Origin: Symsagittifera roscoffensis
Taxonomy: Eukaryota; Xenacoelomorpha; Acoela; Convolutidae
Assembly: GCF_963678635.1 (NCBI RefSeq)
Contig: NC_087063.1
Span: forward strand, 36,924,540 to 36,988,539
DNA: 64,000 nt
Direction of reading: 5' to 3'
Positions within the stretch are counted from its first letter, which is position 1, and the number at the start of each line of letters is the position of its first letter. The notes under the pieces are model-generated. The model saw only the letters and a program-made list of their open reading frames with translations, had not been told where the DNA came from and ran no database searches. Both the position numbers and the translations under genes were made by a program. Shown piece after piece: positions 36,955-46,261 of this stretch.

Positions 36955-37310
36955 CATCACAGAGAGTCTCAAAGATCGACTGGGTAGGCACAATTGGATG
37001 TCGTCAGCATTAATGTGGTATGGCACATAAAGTTCTCTCAGTACATCGCCAATAAGTAGAAGATCAATAAGGAGCAGAGGCTTTACAGAGCGTTCTGTCA
37101 GTAAATTAATTGTGAAACCAGGTGAGTGCTTCGCCCCTAATGCCCCACCTATTTTGCGAAACTGAAAGCAGAGTATCGAAGGTACTACTGAGGCCAATAA
37201 AAATTAACTTTATCTTTAAAGCTACAGAAAAGGAATTGTTTAACATATAACACGAAAAAGATCGACTGTTTTTACGAGATAAAGGTGAAAAACATAAGAG
37301 CAATGACATT
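36955..37310 (-). pseudogene. Reverse transcriptase fragment (CR1/L2/Rex-like)
   Basis: Overlapping - strand frames give IGLSSTFDTL and RWGIRGEALTWFHN (motif A region, about 37230-37110) and then VPYHINADDIQLCLP (motif C, about 37020-36980). At least one frameshift separates them. The ADD aspartates survive. No other part of the element is seen. Confidence 0.6.
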
Positions 37311-37399
37311 TAAGGTAAAACTAAACTACACGGCCTTTTAAAATAAACTGAACGCATCCAACAGTCAAAACAGTCAGAAGATATATCTAAATATTAACG

Positions 37400-37645
37400 T
37401 CAGATCCCTGACAGCAAAACAATTTGAGCACTGAAATTGCAGGCCAGGTTGTATCTTGACAGCACTCTATAGTGTTGAGAAAATCAAACCATTCTTTTTC
37501 TTCAAATAGTTAAAGCAAATAAAAAAGTCATAGAAACGTTATTTCTCGAAAAGATGAAAAATTTGAGCAGTTATACTCGAAGGCCAGATTTTAAACCAGC
37601 AGAGTATTCTAACAACAACCCACCATAGGGTTGTAAATGTCATTT
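37400..37645 (+). repeat. Outlying copies of the about 165-bp satellite
   Basis: AACGTTATTTCTCGAAAA, AATTTGAGCAGTTATACTCG and AGCAGAGTATTCTAACAACA match the unit of the array at 49290-50330, 12 kb away. A poorer copy precedes it. Confidence 0.55.
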
Positions 37646-37669
37646 CTTGTGAACTGAAAGCATTTGAAC

Positions 37670-38060
37670 AGAGTCATGAACGCAAGGGAACAAAAAAATG
37701 TTGACTTGTTTTCCGAAAAAACTTCAATTCTTTAATTTCCAAAAACATTTATACGGCCTTAAAGCTCTTTGAATTTCAATAAAAAAATATGATTGACACT
37801 TTTGATAGAAACAAGACAAATTGAAATAACTGGATGAAAAGAAAATTTTTCATTCCGCTGAGAAATCTGAAAATTAAAATACCTTTTTGAAGCTAGTCGA
37901 TGACCTTTTTGGTGACATTTACACTTTTGCTGTTCAATATTTGAGTTTGTCCTCCTTTCAGCAGAGGGAACGAAATTATTTTAATGAAAATCCAAAGTTA
38001 AAACGCAAGATTTTCATAAAATCTTTGCTGCGGAAAAAAATGAGGACTCGGACACATACT
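37670..38060 (+). repeat. Dispersed repeat family B copy
   Basis: GCCTTAAAGCTCTTTGAATT and TTCATTCCGCTGAGAAATC place it in the family described at 17455. Divergence is high. Confidence 0.5.
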
Positions 38061-38255
38061 ACTAATAATAATAATGCGTTTGTTGTCCAATTTTCCATTG
38101 TGGCGGGGTGTGACATCCGGAAAGCGTGTTAGCAATGGTTCAGAAAAGGCACACTGAATTGCATTCAAGCTAGTTCAGGGAGGATAACACGTTTTTGCAT
38201 GCCATTCGATCAAGGCAATCTGTGGATTTGAGGCCTTAAGTATTCAGGTCTCGTT

Positions 38256-38711
38256 TTACACAATCGATCCAGCGTTGTCAAGCCTTCCTGCTGGTCTTTT
38301 CCCTGGGACAGAAAAATAGTCTGTTAATTTTCGCGCATGATCATTTTCTCTTTCGTGAACATGGCTATACCATCGTAACCGCGACCGCACTTGCAGCTTG
38401 TCCAGATCAGCAAGACCTGACTTTTTAATTACTGCTTCGTTGGAAACTCTGTCTGTATAAGTGACTACGGTAAACCTACGCAGAGCTTTCATATCAGCAC
38501 TCTTAAAAGAGCTTGATTTTGCCTTGGTCTGCACCCAGGTTTCAGAGCAGTACATCAGAACTGACCGGATACAAGCTCCGTAGATATCGCATCTAGTATT
38601 CAAGTCAATATCTCTATTCGAGGAAAAAGGCGCTATTTGCAGCCATTTTGTCCAGAAGGCTGCTCTTTTGACCGAGGATGCACGTATTGCGTCCCTTCCA
38701 ACTGAAATCAT
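38256..38711 (-). pseudogene. C-terminal fragment of a non-LTR reverse transcriptase ORF
   Basis: 151 open codons carry the post-RT landmarks RCDIYGACIRSVLMYCSETW, MKALRRFT, and LDKLQVRSRLRWYSHV typical of RTE-like and related elements. It lacks all catalytic motifs. It ends in LTDYFSVPGKRPAGR, where intact elements have a GRR-GRP block. Recent enough to stay open but 5'-truncated. Confidence 0.75.
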
Positions 38712-40290
38712 ATCACCCAGTTAGCAGAACTTTCCAAATTGATTAATCCGTCAGTACCTTCCTGACTTGAGTGATAATTGTAAAGATTATTGCATCTTGG
38801 ACAAACAAAATTAATGCAGATACGTCGGAAACTTTCACTCGATTGCTCATTTGGATGAAAAAGACGTTTTGAACATTGACTTCAGAAAACTACATAGAAA
38901 ACAGTACACTTGATTTTATCAGGTGAAATGCCAATCAAATAACGCAAGCATAGATGAAGACGTAATCCAACAGCCAAGATGAGACCAAACACTAAGCTAC
39001 TGTGTCGGAAAAAATGCCCAAAAGCAACAACAACAACAATGTTTCACTTTGAGAAGTCCAACTTGAGAAAACTTTGATCGAGCGGTAACTAAGCAGACAA
39101 TATTTTGAGTAAAAGACAGTTGATCCTAAAACACCCAAGCTCAACTGTCTTCACTTAAGCTCAACTGTCTAAAACACCCAAGCTCAAATGCATTTACACC
39201 GAAGCGTAAATGCATTTTAAAATGTTTTATCCCTTTGAACAACTTATTGTGAGGCAACCAAACCGATATAGCATAACCTAAAACCATTTTAACCGAAGAA
39301 AATGTACACAGACATTCTTGTATCCAATTGCTTTACATTTGCTGCTCGTCCAATACAATTAAAACATTGCAAAATGGCTATGCGAATAGAAAAACAGAGG
39401 GAAGTCAAAAACTTTTTGAAAAAAACTGAAAAACTTACATCTACAAAAAAAATTGAACCGTTTGTCTCATAAAAAGCTTAAAGGTCAAGTAAGCATTGAT
39501 AATCAAAACATAGGCCATAGACAGTTAGAAAAGAGCCATGCCCAAAAAGAAATTTAAAAAAATACTGAACCATTTTAACAATATAAAAGCACTGAACTTA
39601 AAAAGAAATCACAAGTCAAAACTCGAAAAAATAAAATTGTGCGTGAACAAATTCTCAAGATTTTTCCTGAGAAAAAAAACAAAAAAAAAATCGGAAAAAC
39701 CTATATAAGAGTACTCACTACAATCATTACTCTTAATACTTAGCGATAAGTTTGAGCCCATAAGTCTTGAAAACGAACTCTTGAAACATCCAACTTCAAA
39801 AAACGTTCTGTAGTCTATAATACGCTAAACGAGTTGATTCAAACGAAACCATGACAACGAAAACAGCAAAAAAAAATCATTGGCAATCAGAGTTGATGAA
39901 TTCACAAATTACAGAAAACTTTTTAATTATAAAAATTGATTAAAATTTTTCCATTTAAAAATGAACAAGCAATTCAAAAAAATAAGCCGACAAAAATTTG
40001 GACGAAAACCACGTACCCGAAAAAAACTACCTTAATTACTACCTAATATGATAGTTTCTTTAAAGCTAAAAAAGCTTCCCACATGATTCTACATTTCAAC
40101 TTGCAATGAGCATGCATGCCTATACGCGAGATTTGTAATTTGGGGGAAAATCTAGTTCCTGGGGAGACACTTGCTCTCGCAAATGTAAGATTAAAACTTC
40201 ATCGAACAAAAGAGCTACTTTTAAATTTTATGAAACAAACACTGGTACCAAAAACTTTTCGAGAATTGCATTGCGAAAAAAAAAACTGAA
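38712..40290 (+). other. AT-rich intergenic stretch
   Basis: No gene. It contains a local cluster of CACCCAAGCTCAA repeats at 39125-39190 and a decayed family B copy at 39515-39790. Confidence 0.45.
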
Positions 40291-40294
40291 GAGC

Positions 40295-40720
40295 TAAAAA
40301 AGCCAACAGGCAGTTGGAAAAGAGTCAGTGAAAGCAAGTACACACAAAATACCAACTTAATTTTTGAAAAAAAAGTCTCAACTTTGGAACTTCAAAGAAA
40401 AACATAGATGCCCTTAAAGCTCTTTGAACTTCTGGCACAATTTCTGATTGTCACTTTTTCGATAAAATCGGCCCAATTTGAGAAAACTGATTCAAAAGGT
40501 AAGTTTTTTATTTCGCTGGGAAATCGGGAATTAAAATCACTTTGCCTTCCTTCTAACCACGGAAATTAACTGAACTTAAAATAAAAACAAAAGTCAAACG
40601 GCAAAAAAATTAATTTGAGCCTGATTTAATTTAAGGTCTTTTCCTGAAAAAAAAACCACCGCGACCTATATAACTACGTTCATCCACTTTTTAACATTCG
40701 CACTCCAAAACATGCCAGGT
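40295..40720 (+). repeat. Dispersed repeat family B copy
   Basis: It aligns along its length to 17455-17910: GCCAACAGGCAGTTGGAAAA, AACATAGATGCCCTTAAAGC and TTTATTTCGCTGGGAAATCG in the same order. Confidence 0.65.
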
Positions 40721-41005
40721 TAACACGTAGATGCCCTTAAAAATTTGCATTCATTGTTCGCATGTATAAAAAGACTTACTTCATCATGCGTATAGAAAAT
40801 TTAAGAACGTTAGCTGTTAGAACATTATTTTTTATTTAAACTTTAAAAATTGCAATACATTGGCATTTTAACATTTATCAAGTTTAAGATAAACTTTTGT
40901 CAAGTGAAACGCTAGATAAATAAAATTTCACAACCAAATTAAATTTCTAGCGATCAGTCGGTTCATTTTAATGTCTTATTTTTAATTTCGCTTTTAATCG
41001 CCAAC

Positions 41006-42034
41006 ATGTTTGACCTCGAAACTTTCCGAAATCTGAACGACGAATTGAAATACGAGCTGTATAAAGACTTAGTCGAAAATGTTACTTATTTTAAACGAAT
41101 TATCGAAAACTTAACTGTATCAACGAAAGAGGAAGAAAGAGGAAACAAATTTTTTGATCTAGAAAATTTTAAAAACACGGGCAATTCGAAAATTACAGAA
41201 AACAAATTTGAAAACGAATGGAGCAAGATTGGAACTCGGAGCAGAAATCAGAACAAACGAAGCGAAAATAACCAAGAAAGCAAGAATAACCAAGAAATCA
41301 AAATACAAGCAACCAATATTCAAGAAGAAAAATTCGACCAGCAACGAAAACATTTATTTTTACCACGAGAAGGAGAATATTCTGGCCTATTACTGGGAGA
41401 CTCAATTGTTAACAGAATCAATGGGGAACAAATATCGGAAAATGTGTTGGCGAGAGGATTTGGTGGGCACAAAATTTCTGCATTGCTGGAACGCGTGAGA
41501 AACAGTAAATCGCGACATTTTAAACATGTAACTACGCTAATTGGAATAAATGACTGCCTCTCAAGTGATTTCGACGCGAAGGAAGCCGTGAGTAGCTTAG
41601 AAAAACTAATTTATCTCATAAATCATAAATTCTCCCCAGAAACAATTTCACTATGTACTGTAACTCCCTTAGGCGCTTTTAGAAAAGATTTTAATCCAAA
41701 TGTACAGAAGCTAAACAAGCAAATTCTTAATTTAGTACGGAATGTAAAAGACTTGGGCGAAGTAAAATTGGATATTTTAGACATAAACAAAATTTTTAGT
41801 CAAAATACAGATGCTCTTAGCTCGGATGGTTTGCATCCTTCTGATGGGGGTGTTGAAATTTTGGTGCAAAGTTTTAGAGATTCTTTTAGGGGTTCTGATA
41901 TTAATGCAAACACATGTGAGATTACAACCCGCCCCAGAATGAAGCAAACCCAACAATCATCAAATTTAGATCCAAAAACGGCAGAAATGTTACAATTTTT
42001 CCAAAACGGTGCAAAATTTTTTAGGAAATACTAG
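41006..42034 (+). CDS. Retrotransposon ORF1: SGNH-hydrolase (esterase) type protein
   Basis: 342 aa. A charged, probably coiled or disordered N-terminal third rich in Glu, Asn and Lys precedes an SGNH-hydrolase domain at about residues 125-295. Block I is LLLGDSIVNR with the predicted nucleophile Ser133, block II is GFGG (151-154), block III is GIND (180-183), and block V is SSDGLHPSD with Asp274 and His277. All four catalytic positions are present. Esterase-type ORF1 proteins are known from CR1 and related L2 elements, where they are thought to bind RNA or act on lipids. No zinc knuckle or RRM is seen. The start ATG at 41006 is the first in frame. Confidence 0.87.
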   Translation: MFDLETFRNLNDELKYELYKDLVENVTYFKRIIENLTVSTKEEERGNKFFDLENFKNTGNSKITENKFENEWSKIGTRSRNQNKRSENNQESKNNQEIKIQATNIQEEKFDQQRKHLFLPREGEYSGLLLGDSIVNRINGEQISENVLARGFGGHKISALLERVRNSKSRHFKHVTTLIGINDCLSSDFDAKEAVSSLEKLIYLINHKFSPETISLCTVTPLGAFRKDFNPNVQKLNKQILNLVRNVKDLGEVKLDILDINKIFSQNTDALSSDGLHPSDGGVEILVQSFRDSFRGSDINANTCEITTRPRMKQTQQSSNLDPKTAEMLQFFQNGAKFFRKY

Positions 42035-42090
42035 TTTCGCATTTTTTCTTGGTGCAAACTTTGGCGATTATTTAATTTATTTAACCTATT

Positions 42091-45000
42091 ATGCTGAATA
42101 TTAAATTCTGGTTGTTTTGTGCAATTTTTCTAATTTCCAAGGCTCAGATGGAAACTAAAGAAAAAACTATTGTTTACTGGGGCTATCTAAGCTGCCAGCA
42201 AAAGATATTATCAACGAAATGTGGGATAAATGAGCGGAGAGCTACCACACTGACTCATCTTTTCCTTTTCGCGTTGTTACTGACCCAAAGTGGGGATGTT
42301 GAAAAAAACCCTGGTCCTATCGAAACCATTGAAACAGTCTACGGTATCTGCTCAAAAAATTGTGCAAATCTTAAATTTGTTCATTTGAATTTTCAAAGTA
42401 TTATTAGAAAACGGATGCAATTGAAAAAATTTCTTGATGATATGGGCGAAAACACAATTATAGGAATTTCCGAAACGTGGCTTAAAAAAGAAGATAGTGA
42501 CAATTTATGGAATTTCCAACCTAGAACGCATGCGATGTTCAGATATGATAGGCAATCAGCGGTAAAAAAGAAAGGCGGTGGCGTTTTGTTATATATACCA
42601 GTCAAATTGGCTCCGAAATTGAGGCCTGATCTAAATTTATTTGATAAAGAAAAATATGAGTCAGTGTGGGTTGAGTGCAAATCTACATTTAACATTTCGA
42701 GTAAAGAAAAAATGTTAGTTAATTTGTGTTATAACCCAAGCAGATCAAACTTTATTGATTTTTTGGAACAATTAACGCTTAACATAGATAATGCTTTTTC
42801 AGTTTCTAATAAAATTACGCTTTTGGGTGATTATAACATAAATTATCTGGATAGCAAAGAAAAAGAAAATTTAGATTCTATAATTATTCCATATGGATTG
42901 AAGGTTTTTTGTCCAAACGATGAGACCAGAATTAGTTCCTCAACAAAAACTCATATCGACTACATAATCAGTGACTATGAAACAAACGGCATTGAGTTTT
43001 GTTTTGATACACCTTATAAAACCGACCATTTTGCTTCATTTATTTTGACGGATATAAAATGCGGCAAAATTTTACCGAGGATAATTACGACTTTCAATAA
43101 GAAAAATTATCAGAAAAATGAATTTTGCAATTCACTCTCCGCTCTTCCTTGGTATCTCTTATATCAATGTACAGACGCACAAAACATGTTCTCGACGATG
43201 ATTTATTTAATTTCTTGTGCTCTACAGCAACATGCTCCTATCGAAAAAAAGTTTGTTCGTAATTTTAAACCAAAAAACGTGTTGAAAACGGAATGGTTCG
43301 ATTCAGAATGTCAGCAATTGTTGACTAAGAAACAGAATTCACTCAGATCATATCGCAGTCAAAGCACAAGCGATAATTGGTCAAAGTACCAGTTTTTACG
43401 TAATCAAATGAGCAAATTGATTAGAAGTAAACAATTCGATCATTCAAAAAATTGTTTTTCACTTCTCAGCACTATCCAACAAAAATGGAAATATATTAAC
43501 CAAGTTAGAGGTACATGTTCTGGCAACCATCGAATTACAGTTCTACGAAACTCCTTCAGTGAAATGATAACCCAAGACAAAAAAATTGCCAATCATTTAA
43601 ATTATATTTTTTCAAACTTAGGCGAATTTTTCGGCGCTAAAAAGCCTCCGAATTACAACAAATCTGCCTCTGAATCTGCATCTTTTCATTTTCAACACAT
43701 TACAGTGAAGCAATGCTTTGATATAGTTCGAAAAATCAATGTTGGAAAACCTCTCGGACCTTGTACCGTACCTGCTTGGGCAATCATTGACGGTCAATCA
43801 GTTATAGTTCCACATTTAACTTTTGTCATAAATACTTGCTTAGATGAGAACATTTTCCCGATCGAACTGAAAAAAGCAAACGTAACCCCTTTGTTCAAAA
43901 AAGATGACCCAATGGATGCAAAAAATTATCGGCCAATATCAATAACTTGTGCTTTTTCTAAAATTTTTGAAAAAATTTTACATGCCCAAATAACAGAACA
44001 TCTTGACAAATTTCAAATAATGACACCATTTCAATTCGGATTTCGCAAAAACATTTCAACACAAGATGCTCTTGTTTATGTGACAGAAAGTATTCGAAAT
44101 CAAATAGATTCAAAAAAAATCGTACATGCAGCTTTATTAGATCTGTCCAAGGCTTTTGATTCTATTTCGCATGAAGTTTTAATTGAAAAAATGCTTTCTC
44201 TCGGTTTTTCAAATGGAGCAAATGCTTTAATTGCTAGCTTCCTAAACAAACGTATTCAAAGAGTAAACGTCAATGGAATTTTTTCAGACTGGATTGAAAT
44301 AAAACGAGGTGTCCCACAAGGAACGGTACTTGGTCCGTTGTTGTTCAATATTTATGTTAATGACATACAAGAGCGATTATATGAGGGTTGTACTTTAGTT
44401 CAATATGCTGACGACTGTATGGTTTTTTCCTCTTCTATAATTTCTGAGGATGCTTTGAATCGATTGCAAAAATCACTCAATAATCTAACGGAATTTTTTG
44501 CAGAGAACCAATTGAATCTGAATGCATCTAAATCGGAATTTATAACATTTTGTCAAAAAAATGATAGCAAAAATGTGGATACTGATAAACTAGTAATTAG
44601 TGGGCATTATGTAGCCAAAAAATCAGAATGCAAATATTTAGGCATAATTCTTGATTCAAGTTTATCTTTTCATGCTCAAATCAAAACAATTCTCCAAAAA
44701 ATGGCCCAAGGGATTAAAACTATTGATACAATTGGACAACAACTGCCAACATTATCATTAGTTGCCTTGCTTCATTGTCTTGTTTTATCACATTTAGATT
44801 ATTCAGCAATTTTTTTACAACAAATTAATGCTACTTTGATGCTATCTCTGGAGAAACAGTTGAACTGGGCGCTAAAAAGAACATATTTCAGATCGAATTT
44901 TAAATCTTCTTCCCTTCTTCGCATTAGCAAATCGTTCATTGGAATCGAGAAAAGAATTGAGTTAAAGTGTATAACATACTTATACCAATATCTTACAAAC

Positions 45001-45288
45001 AAAAAGAAGGCTTTTGAAAATACACTGAGACTACCGACTGCCAATTATAGGCTCAACGAAAGAACGAAACAAATTATTTTTGACAAACATTGTTCGACTG
45101 CTTCTCTACAAAAATCATTTTTTCATTTGACTTCTAAAAAATGGAATTCACTGCCCATAATTTTGCGCAATTTAGAAAAATCGAAAACAGAATTCAAGAA
45201 AAAATTGAAAGAATTTTACGTGAGTGAATTGAGAAACAATCCTATATGTACTAATACAAATACGTGGCGTGATTACCGTTTTTGCTAG
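42091..45288 (+). CDS. Retrotransposon ORF2: 2A motif, APE endonuclease, reverse transcriptase
   Basis: 1065 aa. Residues 1-19 are a hydrophobic signal-peptide-like stretch; 53-65 is a second hydrophobic run leading into the 2A motif DVEKNPGP (69-76). Skipping between Gly75 and Pro76 would release a 75-residue leader and a Pro-initiated enzyme. The endonuclease follows: HLNFQS, ISETWL with Glu128, GDYN with Asp247 and Asn249, THIDY with His288, and TDH (311-313). Reverse transcriptase: NYRPIS, motif A LLDLSKAFD with Asp684, motif B GVPQGTVLGPLLF, motif C YADD (772-775), then LNLNASKSEF and KYLGIILDSS. There is no RNase H. All catalytic residues are present and the frame is unbroken. Confidence 0.92.
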   Translation: MLNIKFWLFCAIFLISKAQMETKEKTIVYWGYLSCQQKILSTKCGINERRATTLTHLFLFALLLTQSGDVEKNPGPIETIETVYGICSKNCANLKFVHLNFQSIIRKRMQLKKFLDDMGENTIIGISETWLKKEDSDNLWNFQPRTHAMFRYDRQSAVKKKGGGVLLYIPVKLAPKLRPDLNLFDKEKYESVWVECKSTFNISSKEKMLVNLCYNPSRSNFIDFLEQLTLNIDNAFSVSNKITLLGDYNINYLDSKEKENLDSIIIPYGLKVFCPNDETRISSSTKTHIDYIISDYETNGIEFCFDTPYKTDHFASFILTDIKCGKILPRIITTFNKKNYQKNEFCNSLSALPWYLLYQCTDAQNMFSTMIYLISCALQQHAPIEKKFVRNFKPKNVLKTEWFDSECQQLLTKKQNSLRSYRSQSTSDNWSKYQFLRNQMSKLIRSKQFDHSKNCFSLLSTIQQKWKYINQVRGTCSGNHRITVLRNSFSEMITQDKKIANHLNYIFSNLGEFFGAKKPPNYNKSASESASFHFQHITVKQCFDIVRKINVGKPLGPCTVPAWAIIDGQSVIVPHLTFVINTCLDENIFPIELKKANVTPLFKKDDPMDAKNYRPISITCAFSKIFEKILHAQITEHLDKFQIMTPFQFGFRKNISTQDALVYVTESIRNQIDSKKIVHAALLDLSKAFDSISHEVLIEKMLSLGFSNGANALIASFLNKRIQRVNVNGIFSDWIEIKRGVPQGTVLGPLLFNIYVNDIQERLYEGCTLVQYADDCMVFSSSIISEDALNRLQKSLNNLTEFFAENQLNLNASKSEFITFCQKNDSKNVDTDKLVISGHYVAKKSECKYLGIILDSSLSFHAQIKTILQKMAQGIKTIDTIGQQLPTLSLVALLHCLVLSHLDYSAIFLQQINATLMLSLEKQLNWALKRTYFRSNFKSSSLLRISKSFIGIEKRIELKCITYLYQYLTNKKKAFENTLRLPTANYRLNERTKQIIFDKHCSTASLQKSFFHLTSKKWNSLPIILRNLEKSKTEFKKKLKEFYVSELRNNPICTNTNTWRDYRFC
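42295..42318 (+). promoter_or_regulatory. 2A ribosome-skipping site in ORF2
   Basis: The codons spell DVEKNPGP, the canonical 2A C-terminal motif, preceded by the usual Leu-rich stretch and GlnSerGly. 2A sequences at this place have been reported in CR1/L2-clade elements of sea urchin, amphioxus and molluscs. Skipping itself is inferred. Confidence 0.85.
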
Positions 45289-45642
45289 TTCTATATTTTT
45301 TAATTCAGTTTAATTTTTCACACATTGCTTGAAAGAGAAACTGTATATACTCTGTATATACGTTGTATAATTGGACTATCTGTAAAATTGTTTGTAAAGT
45401 TTTATTACCAGCTTGTTCCTAATTCTTAAATCTTTAATTTTCTATAGTATCCGAAACTTCATATACTTTAATCAACCAATTTCCGAACTGTAACCGATTT
45501 TGTTTTTTTTTTGTTTTGTTTATTGCTTGTTTTCTGATGTTTTGTTTTTGTTTGATGTAACCAATGAATTTATAACCAATTTTATTATTTACACTTTGCT
45601 ACACTGATGCCTCGGCTTTTTATTGTATAGTAATTCAAGTGT

Positions 45643-45690
45643 TCTTTCTTCTTCTTCTTCTTCTTCTTCTTCATAGATAGATAGATCATT
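45643..45690 (+). repeat. (TTC)n microsatellite tail followed by (ATAG)n
   Basis: About nine TTC units run directly into three or four ATAG units. The position after the ORF2 3' region suggests that the TTC tract is the element's 3' tail. Further on, CCCAAATGGCATAA recurs three times at 45712-45765. Confidence 0.65.
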
Positions 45691-45796
45691 ACGAGTACGT
45701 CTCAAATGGCATAATTCCCAAATGGCATAAAAATGAGAAACTTCCCAAATGGCATAATTTCCATGCAACAATTGCATCGAAAAATATTATGAGAGA

Positions 45797-46166
45797 CAGG
45801 GGCGGATCTAGGATTTTCTCGAGGGGGGGGCGGATTTTCAAAAAATTTCCAAAATTTTGACGACCGTTTTTTTTTTAGGTCGACCAAATTGATTTTTCGA
45901 GCTCTCCCAAAGCAGACTTTTGCCCCTATTTTGGCTAAATTTTCTGCATCGCAGGCAAATTTAAAAAAAAACAGTCAAAAAAGCCGTTTTTGGGCATTTT
46001 TTGAAAAATTTTGACAAAAAAATCGCGTTTAGAAAAATTTTAGGGTCGGTCGGCCAAAAATGGATTTCTGAAAAAGTACCAAAGGGGGGACCCTTTGGGT
46101 CGGCAGGGGGTCAAATCCCTGAGGAAGAAGCGTCCGCCCCCCCCCCCCCCCCTAAATCCGCCCCTG
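45797..46166 (+). mobile_element. CAGGGGCGGAT foldback (MITE), complete copy
   Basis: 370 bp from CAGGGGCGGATCTAGGATTT to CCTAAATCCGCCCCTG. It has a G run after the left end and a run of about 16 C before the right end. Flanks ATGAGAGA and AGGACAAT do not form a clear target duplication. It sits about 125 bp past the tail of the retrotransposon. Confidence 0.72.
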
Positions 46167-46261
46167 AGGACAATTCTAGGAAGATTTAAAACATTTTTTT
46201 TTCCGACTTGATTTGTAACCGTGTGTCAGGGGAAGCTCAAGAGATCTCTGGGTTTTCTGTT

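Larger units (their letters stand above)
40940..45672 (+). mobile_element. Apparently full-length CR1/L2-type non-LTR retrotransposon
   Basis: Two uninterrupted ORFs (ORF1 with an SGNH-hydrolase domain, ORF2 with endonuclease and reverse transcriptase) separated by 56 nt in different frames, then a 3' region of about 360 bp and a TTC microsatellite tail. The left boundary is a guess: it lies between the repeat ending near 40720 and ATG 41006. I find no target duplication, which fits CR1-type insertion. Intact frames amid many dead relics imply recent transposition. Confidence 0.88.
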
